Assembly (NCBI RefSeq): GCF_934191625.1
Contig: NZ_CAKPUG010000009.1
Coordinates: forward strand, 1 to 22,655
Length of the DNA stretch: 22,655 nucleotides
Source of the DNA: an uncultured Lactococcus sp.
GTDB lineage: Bacteria > Bacillota > Bacilli > Lactobacillales > Streptococcaceae
Direction: 5' to 3'
Positions 13,109 through 21,628 of this stretch are shown one piece after another. The notes below the pieces were generated by a model. It was not told the origin of the DNA and did no database searches. It saw nothing but the letters and a program-made list of their open reading frames with translations. The translations under genes were made by a program, and so were the position numbers. Numbering within the stretch: the first letter of the stretch is position 1; every line of letters begins with the position of its first letter.

Positions 13109-16100
13109 TTAAATTATTACTTCTTCTTTTATTGCTTTTTTAGCTGTTGCCATCATCAAACGAATCCGATTAAGCTGGTTGACCGCAGAAACACCTGGAT
13201 CATAATCGATCGGGCTAATATTAGCTCCTGGATATTGCCGACGTAACTCTTTCAGCATTCCTTTACCCACAATATGGTTGGGAAGACAGCCAAATGGTTG
13301 GAGACAGACGATATTTTGAACGCCTTTTTGCAAGAGCTCAATCATTTCCCCTGTCAAGAACCAACCTTCACCTGTATGATTACCCACTGAAACAATGCCT
13401 TCAGTATTGGCCGCAATTTCATAAATGGACTCAATACCATCAAAGCGGTCAGAAGCTCGTAAAGCTTTATCCATCGGTTTTTCTAGCATATTAATAATAG
13501 AAAGTAGCGTTTTTGCCATCAATTTATTTTTCTTAGCAAAACCAATCTCATCAGTTTTCCAAATTTGGTTGTATAAAGAATAGTTCATAAAGCCAATCAA
13601 ATCGAGAACTACTGCTTCAGCGCCTTCTTCCTCGATAATATTCACAATATCATTATTGGCAGTTTTGCTATATTTAACCAGAATTTCACCAACGACACCC
13701 ACCCGAGGTTTTTGAATATCAAGGAGCTCGATATGATCAAAGTCCTTGATTATCTGTTTCATGTTCTTGTTGAATTCAAATATCGATGCCGATTTGACAT
13801 TATGTTGCGCTTTTGCTAACCATTTCGCATGAAGTGCGTTCACCGAACCTTTTTCAGCTTCGTAAGGACGTGTCCGATAAACCACGCGCTCAAACAAATC
13901 TCCATAAAGCACAGCAATCATAAAGCGAGTCAAAAGTGGCACGGTAAACTTGAAGCCTTTTTCTGTTCCCTGATTACCCATAGATAAGCTCACCACGGGA
14001 ACTTGGGGGAAACCAGCATCGACAAGCGCCTTACGAAGTAAAGGTATATAGTTTGTTGCGCGACACCCACCACCTGTTTGGGTCATCATAACGGATGTAT
14101 TGTTGACATCAAATTCGCCAGATTGTAGTGCTTCGATGAGTTGGCCAATCGTTATAATTGCCGGGTAACAAGAATCATTGTTCACAAATTTTAGTCCATT
14201 GTTCACCGAACTTTGTGTTTCCGGCAAAACAACTACATTATAACCTGAAGCTGCAAATGCATTCTCAAGTAATCCTTCTTGGTGAATCGGCGATAACATT
14301 GGCATCAGGAGTGTATGTTTTTTAGCCATTTCTTTTGTAAAGACCGGACGTGTTTCAACAATTTCCTTGATTTGTGTATTTTCTTCAACCCCGTGTCGAC
14401 GACGTTCTGAAACTGCTGCTTTGAGAGAACGTAAACGAATACGCACTGCTCCCATATTTGACCCTTCATCAATCTTAAGGACTGTATAGAGTTTATTATG
14501 GTTGCGCATAATTTCTTCCACTTGGTCTGTTGTCACTGCATCCAAACCACAACCAAATGAATTCAATTGTACCAATTCCAAATTTTTATTTTTACATACT
14601 ACTTGTGCTGCGGCATAAAGACGTGAGTGGTAAACCCATTGATTGACAACACGTAGACCTGCAACTTCTTCAAGGTGTGCTATGCTGTCCTCTGTAAGAA
14701 CATGAAAGCCTTCTTGTGTAATAATGTCAGCAATTCCGTGATTAATTTCGGGATCTAAGTGATAAGGGCGCCCTGAGAGAACGATAGCTTTTTCCTTGTT
14801 AAGGTTTATCTGCATGAGCAAGTCTTCTGCCTTATCCCGAATGTCTTGCTTGAAGTTCTCCATTTCTTCAAATCCATGGAAAACAGCGGCTTTTACTTCA
14901 GGTAAATTTATAGTAAATCCTGTAGCTAACAAAGCTTTATGGACATTTTCTACTACTCCTTCTGGATTTGCTAAGTTAATAAACGGATGAAGGAATTTAA
15001 CTTTTCCATCTCGAACTTCATCAATGTTATTACGAATTACTTCTGGATAAGACTGAACAATCGGGCAGTTATAATTATTTTCTGCTTGGACTTGTTCTTT
15101 TTGTTCATAAAGCACAGAGGGATAAAATATTGCTGGGACGTCCTTTTGAATCAAAGACATGATATGTCCATGTGAAAGTTTAGCAGGATAACAAACTGTA
15201 TCAGAAGGAATTGTTTCTATTCCTTTTTCAAAAAGCTCCTTATCCGATTTAGGAGACAAAACGACTCTGAAACCTAGGTCCGTTAGCATGGTATGCCAGA
15301 GTGGGTAATTTTCATACATATTCAATACACGAGGAATACCTATTTCTCCACGGGTCTGCTTTTTCTTGGTCAAGCTCCGGTATTTGAAAAGTTTTTTATA
15401 TTTATAGTCAACAAGGTTAACCTTTTTTTCACGTTTTTCTACTTTTACTTGTGTTGCTTTTTCTGCTCCACGCTCACAACGGTTTCCTGTAACAAATTTA
15501 CTGCCATCATTAAAAACGGTCAGCGTCATTTTACACTGGTTTTCGCAAAGTCCACAAACCATAAACTCTTTTTGAGTACTAAAAGCTTCCAAATCTTGCA
15601 AATTCAGAATCGTCGATGCTTGACCAATCTTTTCATTTTCTAGCGAAATTAAAGCACAGCCGTAAGCACCCATAAGACCCGCTATAGAGGGGCGGACAAC
15701 TTCACGTTCGGAGATTTTTTCAAAAGCGCGAAGTACGGCTTCATTATAGAAAGTCCCACCTTGAACAACGATCTTTGTTCCTAGTTCTTCGGGGCGTTTG
15801 ACTTTTATTACTTTATAAAGAGCATTTTTAATTACAGAATAACTTAAACCAGCAGAGATATCGCCAACAGTCGCACCTTCTTTCTGGACTTGTTTCACTT
15901 TCGAATTCATAAAGACTGTACAACGTGATCCAAGATTTACAGGATGCTTTGCTAACAATGCAATTTCTGCAAAATCACGCACATCATATTTCAAAGAATG
16001 GGCAAAAGTTTCAATGAAAGAGCCACAACCTGAAGAACAAGCTTCGTTTAAAGATATTGAACTTAAAGCACCATCGGTGATACGCATAGCTTTCATATCT

Positions 16101-17368
16101 TGACCACCAATATCTAAAATAAAGTCAACACCGGGATTAAAATAATCAGCTGCTTTATAGTGTGCCATTGTTTCAACTTCTCCATAATCAACGCGGAGTG
16201 CCGCTTTGATTAAGTGTTCCCCATAGCCAGTTACTGTTGATTTAGCTATATAGACACCTTTTGGTAGTAAACGATAGAGCTCCTTCAAGACAGAAATGAC
16301 CGACTCCAATGGTTCGCCATTATTTGAACCATAATGATCAAAAAGGATATGTCCTTCATCATCAATCAAAACAATTTTCGTTGTAGTTGAACCTGCATCA
16401 ATTCCTAAAAAGACTGCCCCTTGGTGTTTAGAGAGTTCTTTGTAGTTTGCTTGTGCCTTGGCATGACGTGCTCGAAAATCTGCTAACTCTTGTTCATTTT
16501 CAAAAAGACGATCCAAAGTATCTTGCGGAACCAAGCTGTCGCTATTGTCATTTTCTAGATTATCAATTAAGGCGTGGACAGTACTTGTTTTTGTATCGTC
16601 AGCTAGAGCAGCACCCATAGCCACAAAAAGTTGCGGATTTTCTGGAAAAATAACATTTTCTTCAGCGATATCCAGTGTTTCAATAAAACGCTTGCGTAAC
16701 TCGCTCATGAAAAAGAGCGGTCCTCCGAGAAACGCGATTTTCCCCGTTATCTTCCGACCAGAAGCTAACCCAGCAATCGTCTGGTTTACCACGGCTTGGA
16801 ATATTGATGCAGCTATATCTTCTTTACGAACGCCTTCATTGAGGAGGGGCTGAACATCTGTTTTAGCAAAAACACCACAACGGCTCGCAATGGGATATAT
16901 TTTCTCGTAATCTTTGGCTAATGTATTGACTCCCGCAGCATCTACTTTAAGTAAAGCCGCCATCTGATCAATAAAAGCACCAGTACCGCCAGCACAAGTC
17001 CCATTCATACGCAGCTCTTGGGTACCTGCATCAAAAAAGGTCATCTTGGCATCTTCACCACCAAGTTCAATCATAATATCTGTTTCAGGAATAAATTTCT
17101 CGATTGTAATTGAACTTGCAATAACTTCTTGTATAAAAGGGACATCAATCACATCTGCAAGCCCCATTCCGCCAGAGCCTGTGATTGCCAAGGAAAGTGA
17201 ACACTCACCTCTCTCTTCCAACAATTCTTTTAATACTTTTATCGTTGCGGTTTTTACATCTGAAAAATGTCGCTCATACCGACTAAAAAGGAGCTGATAT
17301 TCCTCATCAAAAACAACGAGTTTTACTGTTGTAGAGCCGACATCAATCCCAGCCTTATAACTTTTCAT
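13109..17368 (-). CDS. Giant 2-hydroxyacyl-CoA dehydratase activase-related iron-sulfur protein (two activase modules plus DUF2229/HgdB-like regions)
   Basis: A 1419-residue cytoplasmic protein. Two BadF/BadG/BcrA/HgdC-type ATPase modules lie in tandem. Module 1 (about 1-260) has the ATP loop GIDVGSTTVKLV and cluster cysteines Cys125 (NGTCAGGTG) and Cys164 (SRCGVF). Module 2 (about 318-580) has GIDAGSTTTKIV, Cys444/Cys448 and Cys483 (SRCTVF). Then come a four-cysteine motif (605, 608, 612, 631), a DUF2229-like part (about 670-890, Cys726) and HgdB-like stretches with Cys940, 1067, 1102, 1355 and 1361. Activases use ATP to push one electron at very low potential into a dehydratase or a double-cubane cluster protein; here activator and acceptor are one chain. 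The substrate is unknown. ATG 17368 has AAGGA 8 bases upstream. It is divergent from a TetR gene that probably controls it. Without the partner subunits of classical dehydratases nearby, simple amino-acid fermentation is unlikely. Confidence 0.88.
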   Translation of the reverse strand: MKSYKAGIDVGSTTVKLVVFDEEYQLLFSRYERHFSDVKTATIKVLKELLEERGECSLSLAITGSGGMGLADVIDVPFIQEVIASSITIEKFIPETDIMIELGGEDAKMTFFDAGTQELRMNGTCAGGTGAFIDQMAALLKVDAAGVNTLAKDYEKIYPIASRCGVFAKTDVQPLLNEGVRKEDIAASIFQAVVNQTIAGLASGRKITGKIAFLGGPLFFMSELRKRFIETLDIAEENVIFPENPQLFVAMGAALADDTKTSTVHALIDNLENDNSDSLVPQDTLDRLFENEQELADFRARHAKAQANYKELSKHQGAVFLGIDAGSTTTKIVLIDDEGHILFDHYGSNNGEPLESVISVLKELYRLLPKGVYIAKSTVTGYGEHLIKAALRVDYGEVETMAHYKAADYFNPGVDFILDIGGQDMKAMRITDGALSSISLNEACSSGCGSFIETFAHSLKYDVRDFAEIALLAKHPVNLGSRCTVFMNSKVKQVQKEGATVGDISAGLSYSVIKNALYKVIKVKRPEELGTKIVVQGGTFYNEAVLRAFEKISEREVVRPSIAGLMGAYGCALISLENEKIGQASTILNLQDLEAFSTQKEFMVCGLCENQCKMTLTVFNDGSKFVTGNRCERGAEKATQVKVEKREKKVNLVDYKYKKLFKYRSLTKKKQTRGEIGIPRVLNMYENYPLWHTMLTDLGFRVVLSPKSDKELFEKGIETIPSDTVCYPAKLSHGHIMSLIQKDVPAIFYPSVLYEQKEQVQAENNYNCPIVQSYPEVIRNNIDEVRDGKVKFLHPFINLANPEGVVENVHKALLATGFTINLPEVKAAVFHGFEEMENFKQDIRDKAEDLLMQINLNKEKAIVLSGRPYHLDPEINHGIADIITQEGFHVLTEDSIAHLEEVAGLRVVNQWVYHSRLYAAAQVVCKNKNLELVQLNSFGCGLDAVTTDQVEEIMRNHNKLYTVLKIDEGSNMGAVRIRLRSLKAAVSERRRHGVEENTQIKEIVETRPVFTKEMAKKHTLLMPMLSPIHQEGLLENAFAASGYNVVVLPETQSSVNNGLKFVNNDSCYPAIITIGQLIEALQSGEFDVNNTSVMMTQTGGGCRATNYIPLLRKALVDAGFPQVPVVSLSMGNQGTEKGFKFTVPLLTRFMIAVLYGDLFERVVYRTRPYEAEKGSVNALHAKWLAKAQHNVKSASIFEFNKNMKQIIKDFDHIELLDIQKPRVGVVGEILVKYSKTANNDIVNIIEEEGAEAVVLDLIGFMNYSLYNQIWKTDEIGFAKKNKLMAKTLLSIINMLEKPMDKALRASDRFDGIESIYEIAANTEGIVSVGNHTGEGWFLTGEMIELLQKGVQNIVCLQPFGCLPNHIVGKGMLKELRRQYPGANISPIDYDPGVSAVNQLNRIRLMMATAKKAIKEEVII

Positions 17369-17420
17369 AGTATTTTTCCTTCTCTATTTGACAGGCTGTT
17401 GCTTATCTTATTCATTGTCT

Positions 17421-17448
17421 ATTTTATCATTTATTCCTCATTTTTCAA
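17421..17448 (-). promoter_or_regulatory. Promoter of the giant activase-related gene
   Basis: On the minus strand TTGAAA (17448-17443), a 16-base spacer and TAAAAT (17426-17421) with TG extension. The leader is about 45 bases. Confidence 0.6.
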
Positions 17449-17474
17449 CCACCAAGTTACAAAATAATGTCATT

Positions 17475-17505
17475 TAAACAACATTTGTATGTACCGTGTC
17501 GTTTA
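17475..17505. repeat. Imperfect second copy of the TetR-type half sites
   Basis: TAAACAAC (17475-17482) and GTCGTTTA (17498-17505) repeat the arms of the perfect palindrome at 17562-17592 with one mismatch, and lie just upstream of the giant gene's -35 box. This is a possible second operator. Confidence 0.35.
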
Positions 17506-17556
17506 TGTCAAAAACATTTTACATAGTTTAAAACGGTAGAATTTCTCATAAAGGAC

Positions 17557-17562
17557 TATAAT
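17557..17562 (+). promoter_or_regulatory. -10 box of the TetR gene
   Basis: TATAAT with no convincing -35 hexamer at 16-18 bases. The start of transcription would fall inside the adjoining inverted repeat, which suggests autoregulation. Confidence 0.5.
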
Positions 17563-17592
17563 AAACAACAGATACTACTGTTCTGTTGTTTA
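17562..17592 (+). promoter_or_regulatory. Long inverted repeat, probable TetR operator
   Basis: TAAACAACAG (17562-17571) and CTGTTGTTTA (17583-17592) are perfect 10-bp arms 11 bases apart; inside, AACAG and CTGTT give a tighter alternative palindrome (17567-17582). It starts at the last base of the -10 box and covers the expected start site, the classic place for autorepression by the TetR protein encoded next. Confidence 0.6.
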
Positions 17593-17621
17593 ACTTACAA
17601 GTAAAGGGGAAATGCATCAAT

Positions 17622-18230
17622 TTGGTTAAAATAAATGATTTGCGTGTCTTAAGGACACGAAAAATGATTACGCAAGCTTTCTTTTCTTTATTAAGAAATA
17701 AAAAATTTGAAAAAATTTCCATTCAAGAAATTGCAGATGCTGCAATGATCAATCGGGCAACTTTTTATGCTCATTATGCAGACAAGCAAGATCTCTATGA
17801 CAGCTTGATTGACACTTTTATCATGGATTTCATCAAAATTTTAGATGAACAAAATCCCGTGGATGGAACTGATGTTTATGTCAATGATATCGAGGAAATG
17901 TTGGCGCGCTTCTACGACTTTGTACGAGAAAATCCAGAAATGGCACAGATTGTAATTGATAAATCACAGGATCAAACAATTATTAACCGCTTTATTGAGA
18001 TATTAACCGAACGTTATACCGAACTTTTCGATAAGTTGGAAATTCGTGAGCATGATGTATTAGTACCCAGTGATTTTGTTATCAGCTATATTACTTCTAT
18101 CTTAGCAGGGACTCTTAAATGGTGGGTTTCATCCCCAAATACCATGAAAGCGAGTGATTTTGCACATCTTATTGTTAAATTAATTTCAAACGGACATTTG
18201 ACGGTTTTAGGTGTAAACATAAAGGCTTAG
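17622..18230 (+). CDS. TetR/AcrR-family transcriptional regulator
   Basis: A regulator of about 202 residues. The N-terminal TetR helix-turn-helix is clear: LRTRKMITQAFFSLL, then FEKISIQEIADAAMINRATFYAHYADKQDLYDSL. The C-terminal helical part resembles the ligand and dimer domain but names no ligand. Start choice is uncertain: the frame opens at TTG 17586, but that lies in the palindrome at the start of transcription. TTG 17622 has AAAGGGG about 12 bases upstream, slightly far, and is preferred. It is divergent from the giant activase-related gene with about 250 bases between, the usual layout for a local regulator of its neighbour; downstream glpK has its own promoter. Confidence 0.85.
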   Translation: MVKINDLRVLRTRKMITQAFFSLLRNKKFEKISIQEIADAAMINRATFYAHYADKQDLYDSLIDTFIMDFIKILDEQNPVDGTDVYVNDIEEMLARFYDFVRENPEMAQIVIDKSQDQTIINRFIEILTERYTELFDKLEIREHDVLVPSDFVISYITSILAGTLKWWVSSPNTMKASDFAHLIVKLISNGHLTVLGVNIKA

Positions 18231-18293
18231 CATTTTTATTGTAAATACCTATTTTTTATATTGCTAATATAGTTTTCTACCTTCTCCTACTTC

Positions 18294-18302
18294 TGATATA
18301 AT
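18294..18302 (+). promoter_or_regulatory. Extended -10 promoter of glpK
   Basis: TG-A-TATAAT lies about 30 bases before the glpK ATG, without a clear -35 box. I see no catabolite-responsive (cre) element here. Confidence 0.6.
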
Positions 18303-18334
18303 AAAAGATAAAGAGAATATACAGGGAGCTCTAT

Positions 18335-19825
18335 ATGCAAGCAAAATACATTATGTCAATTGACCAAGGGACAACAAGTTCTCGCGCGATAATCTTTAAC
18401 AAACAAGGACAGCACGTCGGCAGTTCACAAAAAGAGTTACAGCAGCACTTTCCTCAAGCTGGCTGGGTCGAACATGATGCCAATGAGATTTGGAATTCGG
18501 TACAATCTGTTGTCTCCGAAGCACTTATCCAATCAGGCATCAAACCCGCAGAAGTCGGGGCGATTGGCATTACCAATCAACGTGAAACCACCGTTGTATG
18601 GGATAAAAAAACAGGCAGACCCATTTATAATGCAATCGTCTGGCAATCCAGGCAATCGGCAGCTATAGCTGATACTTTGAAAAAAAACGGTCATTCTGAA
18701 CTCATCCACCAAAAAACTGGTCTTGTGATTGACTCTTACTTTTCAGCCACTAAAATACGTTGGATATTAGATAAGGTTGACGGCGCGCAGGAACGTGCTG
18801 AACGTGGCGAGCTACTCTTTGGAACGATTGACAGTTGGTTGGTGTGGAAGTTAACCGATGGTGAGACTCATGTAACCGACTATTCTAACGCAAGTCGGAC
18901 GATGCTTTTTAACATCCATAATCTCCAATGGGATCAAGATATTCTTGACCTATTAAACATTCCCCTAGCAATGCTTCCTCAACCCGTATCTAATTCGGAA
19001 TGTTATGGCATGACGAAACCCTATCACTTCTTTGGCTCAGAAATAGCTATCGCAGGAATGGCTGGAGATCAGCAAGCAGCCTTATTTGGACAGATGGCTT
19101 TTGAACCTGGAATGATTAAAAGTACTTATGGTACGGGAGCCTTCATCGTTATGAATACAGGGCATAAAGCGCAAATGTCCAACGATCTTTTAACTACAAT
19201 TGGTTACAGCATCAATGGTCAAATTACATATGCTCTTGAAGGTTCTGTCTTTGTTGCTGGCTCGTCTGTCCAATGGCTCCGTGATAGTTTAAAGATGATT
19301 GATAATAGTAAAGCCTCTGAAGCTGCGGCTTTGGCTTCTAATAATAACGATGAAGTCTATGTGGTACCAGCTTTTGTTGGTTTAGGAGCCCCCTATTGGG
19401 ATCAGGATGCTCGTGGGGCCATTTTTGGCATCACCCGAGGGACCAGCAATAATGATATCATCAAAGCTACTTTGCAAGGGATTGCTTATCAAGTCAAGGA
19501 TATTATTGATGCAATGCAAGAAGATTCCGGTATCGATATTCCATTACTCAAAGTTGATGGAGGCGCAGCCAATAATGGCTATTTAATGCAGTTCCAAGCG
19601 GATATCCTCAATATTCCCGTCCAAAAAGCAAAGGATCTTGAAACTACTGCTCTTGGTGCTGCCTTCTTGGCAGGTTTAGCGGTTGGTTTTTGGAAAGACA
19701 TTGAGGAAATAAGGAGTTCTTATTCAGAAGGACAAATCTTCCAACCTCAAATGGATGAACATCGCCGTCAAGCGCTTCATAAAGGCTGGAAAAAAGCTGT
19801 AGAAGCAACACGAGTCTTTAAATAA
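18335..19825 (+). CDS. glpK: Glycerol kinase
   Basis: Phosphorylates glycerol with ATP to glycerol-3-phosphate. It has 496 residues of the FGGY kinase fold. The N-terminal phosphate loop [10 protein letters not shown] is at 10-19, [10 protein letters not shown] at 81-90, and the C-terminal ATP-binding part includes GGAANN and [11 protein letters not shown]. The motif PYHFFGSE carries His231, which corresponds to the histidine phosphorylated by HPr in Enterococcus GlpK, so PTS control of activity is expected. The ribosome site AGGGAG precedes ATG 18335. No glpO/glpD oxidase or glpF facilitator gene follows; a terminator ends the transcript at once. It therefore stands alone, unlike many glp operons. 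Confidence 0.97.
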   Translation: MQAKYIMSIDQGTTSSRAIIFNKQGQHVGSSQKELQQHFPQAGWVEHDANEIWNSVQSVVSEALIQSGIKPAEVGAIGITNQRETTVVWDKKTGRPIYNAIVWQSRQSAAIADTLKKNGHSELIHQKTGLVIDSYFSATKIRWILDKVDGAQERAERGELLFGTIDSWLVWKLTDGETHVTDYSNASRTMLFNIHNLQWDQDILDLLNIPLAMLPQPVSNSECYGMTKPYHFFGSEIAIAGMAGDQQAALFGQMAFEPGMIKSTYGTGAFIVMNTGHKAQMSNDLLTTIGYSINGQITYALEGSVFVAGSSVQWLRDSLKMIDNSKASEAAALASNNNDEVYVVPAFVGLGAPYWDQDARGAIFGITRGTSNNDIIKATLQGIAYQVKDIIDAMQEDSGIDIPLLKVDGGAANNGYLMQFQADILNIPVQKAKDLETTALGAAFLAGLAVGFWKDIEEIRSSYSEGQIFQPQMDEHRRQALHKGWKKAVEATRVFK

Positions 19826-19851
19826 AAAAAATCCAGAATTCTGGATTTTTT
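19826..19851. terminator. Bidirectional terminator between glpK and nagB
   Basis: A perfect palindrome centred at 19838/19839 has the core TCCAGAATTCTGGA, flanked by A6 and T6, and overlaps the end of glpK. It serves both convergent genes. Confidence 0.9.
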
Positions 19852-19859
19852 GTTTTATA

Positions 19860-20567
19860 TTATTTATTCAACAATGCTGCTGCTGCTTCATCTGCGATAA
19901 CAACCACATCAGCATGTTTTTGCAAGATAGATGCTGGCATATCTTCAGTGACTTCCCCTTCAACCATACCTTTAATCGCTTCTGCTTTTGATTCGCCATA
20001 AGCCATCAATACAATTGATTTTGCACCCATAATTGAGGCGATACCCATTGAAATCGCTTGACGTGGCACATCTTCTTCATTTTCGAAGAAACGTGCATTG
20101 GCTTTAATTGTGCTTTCTTGGAGGTCAACAACGTGTGTAGTTTCTTCAAATGAAGTTCCTGGTTCGTTGAAACCGATATGTCCATTTTGACCGATTCCAA
20201 GAATTTGGAAATCAATTGGGTGTTCCGCGATGATTTGATCATAAGCTTTTGTTTCTGCTTCCAAATCTGCTGCTTTACCATTTGGCAAGAAGTTTTCTTT
20301 GAATGGTTTTTCATTGAAAAGGTGTTTGCTCATAAAGTAACGGTAAGATTGTTCATCTGAACCATCAAGCCCAACATACTCGTCCAAGTTTACTGAAGTC
20401 ATATCTGAAAAGTCAAGATCCGATTTAACGACTTGGTTGTAGAATTCAACTGGAGTTGAACCTGTAGCAAGTCCAAGTGTTTTTGCTCCATTATCCATAG
20501 CTTCTTTAAGTAAGTCAAAGCCGATTTTTGCGCCTTCAAGTTGATTTTTTACTGTGATAACTTTCAT
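19860..20567 (-). CDS. nagB: Glucosamine-6-phosphate deaminase
   Basis: Converts glucosamine-6-phosphate to fructose-6-phosphate and ammonia, joining amino-sugar use to glycolysis. It has 235 residues, the usual short Gram-positive form without the C-terminal allosteric extension of the E. coli enzyme. The substrate loop LATGSTP is at 33-39, the catalytic Asp62 in NLDEYVG, and His130 and Glu135 in NGHIGFNEP. The frame extends 12 residues upstream, but ATG 20567 with GGAG in front and the typical MKVITVKN start is the true one. The promoter is perfect, and a palindrome like NagR/DasR-type sites covers the start of transcription. No NagR gene is in view. Confidence 0.96.
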   Translation of the reverse strand: MKVITVKNQLEGAKIGFDLLKEAMDNGAKTLGLATGSTPVEFYNQVVKSDLDFSDMTSVNLDEYVGLDGSDEQSYRYFMSKHLFNEKPFKENFLPNGKAADLEAETKAYDQIIAEHPIDFQILGIGQNGHIGFNEPGTSFEETTHVVDLQESTIKANARFFENEEDVPRQAISMGIASIMGAKSIVLMAYGESKAEAIKGMVEGEVTEDMPASILQKHADVVVIADEAAAALLNK

Positions 20568-20588
20568 GAGAGAGTCTCCTTTTTCAAA

Positions 20589-20602
20589 TTGGTATATACA
20601 CA
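20589..20602 (-). promoter_or_regulatory. NagR-type operator at nagB
   Basis: TTGGTATATACACA differs at two adjacent positions from a perfect palindrome of the TTGGTATATACCAA form, close to the sites of GntR/HutC amino-sugar regulators (NagR/YvoA). It touches the -10 box and covers the expected start site, so repression relieved by glucosamine phosphates is likely. Confidence 0.55.
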
Positions 20603-20630
20603 TTATAACGCTAATTTAATACCTTGTCAA
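20602..20630 (-). promoter_or_regulatory. Consensus promoter of nagB
   Basis: On the minus strand TTGACA (20630-20625), 17 bases, TATAAT (20607-20602). Both hexamers are perfect. Confidence 0.88.
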
Positions 20631-20675
20631 TAGTAAAGTTCAATTTTTAGCCTTTTTTATCCATAAAAATATAAA

Positions 20676-20695
20676 TAAAAACGGCTATCCGCCGT
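20676..20695 (-). terminator. Terminator at the end of the wall-polymer operon
   Basis: ACGGC (20681-20685) pairs with GCCGT (20691-20695), and A-rich DNA at 20676-20680 and beyond gives a T-tract on the minus strand. It follows the LCP-like gene stop at 20710. Confidence 0.75.
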
Positions 20696-20709
20696 CTTTG
20701 CTATGTTCA

Positions 20710-21618
20710 TTATTTCAAGGTTTTTTCAAATTTATTTTTGACTTTGTCTAACGTTTCTTGAGTAACAATTTGGGTCTTATTTCCTGGCATTTTAGTCGCA
20801 TGAACATTTATTTTACTTACCTTCAGCGCCTTATTATAGTGTGTGACTATATTCTTAAAATCTGAAAAGCTGATATTTGTACTAATAACCTCGGGGAAAC
20901 TTTTCAGAATAGACACAGAGTGACGAGCCAGAACAGATGGTTTTTTCAAATTCTCAAATGTAGCAATAGCCACTTCTTGTAGTCTATTTGTATAACCTTT
21001 CTGATCATTAGAGTTAAGTAAGCTGAGGTAAGCTGAAACTTCATCTGCTGTTTTTAGTTGAACAGAACCTTGCTCAAATTTGAAGCCTTTGGATACAAAA
21101 GCTGTGGTATTTTGAACAACGATTCCACCACTTGCCTCAACCAGTTTTCCCATATTGTCAAAGTTAATTTCCACTACTTTATTAGTTTCTGTACCAAAGG
21201 TTTCATTAAATTTCTTACTAACTGCCTCAGCTCCGTTCTGATTATAACTTTGATAGAGCGTTGTTTGATCTGGAAAAACTAAAAGAGGTTGAACATTAAT
21301 AAGGCTTGTCTTTTTGAGCTTCGCATTTGTTGAGGTGAGACTGGAAGTCATAAGGACTTTCTCATCATCTACACGAGCTGTTCCAAGAATTAAAGTTGTA
21401 AATGTTTCACCTTTTTGTAAGTTTACCGGATGCGCTTCTGCAAGTTGCAAAGTATTAGTCTTATTAATGGCTGTTTTCGAACTTTGATAGAAGTATAATC
21501 CTAGCCCAGCGAATATAAGTATTAAGACAAGTAAAGTGATTCCAAAAACTTTAGGAAATTTACTCTTTTTTTTAGTAGTTTTCTTGCCGCCTGATCGTCT
21601 ATAAGATTTTTTTTCCAT
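20710..21618 (-). CDS. LCP (LytR-CpsA-Psr)-like membrane protein with degenerate catalytic motifs
   Basis: About 302 residues from ATG 21618, which has GGAGAGGG upstream; a longer frame from 21651 overlaps the previous gene and is less likely. A basic N-terminus (KKTTKKKSKFPK) leads to one membrane helix (about 24-42) and an extracellular domain that follows the LCP pattern: LILGT, then INVQPLLVFPD, a helix before VVEINFDNMGKLVEASGGI, then DEVSAYLSLLN and a late Arg in NRLQEV. LCP enzymes attach teichoic acids or polysaccharides to peptidoglycan. Here the LGSDSR Asp, the SIPRD Arg and most of the RxR...D cluster are missing, so it may be inactive as a ligase. It is last in a wall-polymer operon, 10 bases after the phosphodiester glycosidase gene. 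Confidence 0.7.
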   Translation of the reverse strand: MEKKSYRRSGGKKTTKKKSKFPKVFGITLLVLILIFAGLGLYFYQSSKTAINKTNTLQLAEAHPVNLQKGETFTTLILGTARVDDEKVLMTSSLTSTNAKLKKTSLINVQPLLVFPDQTTLYQSYNQNGAEAVSKKFNETFGTETNKVVEINFDNMGKLVEASGGIVVQNTTAFVSKGFKFEQGSVQLKTADEVSAYLSLLNSNDQKGYTNRLQEVAIATFENLKKPSVLARHSVSILKSFPEVISTNISFSDFKNIVTHYNKALKVSKINVHATKMPGNKTQIVTQETLDKVKNKFEKTLK

Positions 21619-21628
21619 AACCCTCTCC

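Noticed and set aside
13294..17297. Several plus-strand open frames of 60-116 codons opposite the giant gene
   Set aside because: They lie antisense to a well-supported 1419-residue coding region, have no ribosome sites and give low-complexity, Cys/Phe-rich proteins of no known family.
17612..17629. Five-codon upstream ORF (ATG 17612) before the TetR start
   Set aside because: The ribosome site is only 2 bases from this ATG, too close for good initiation; probably chance.
20006..20314. A 102-codon minus-strand frame inside nagB
   Set aside because: It is a shifted frame of nagB with Lys/Gln-rich, non-protein-like composition, while the nagB frame has all catalytic residues.
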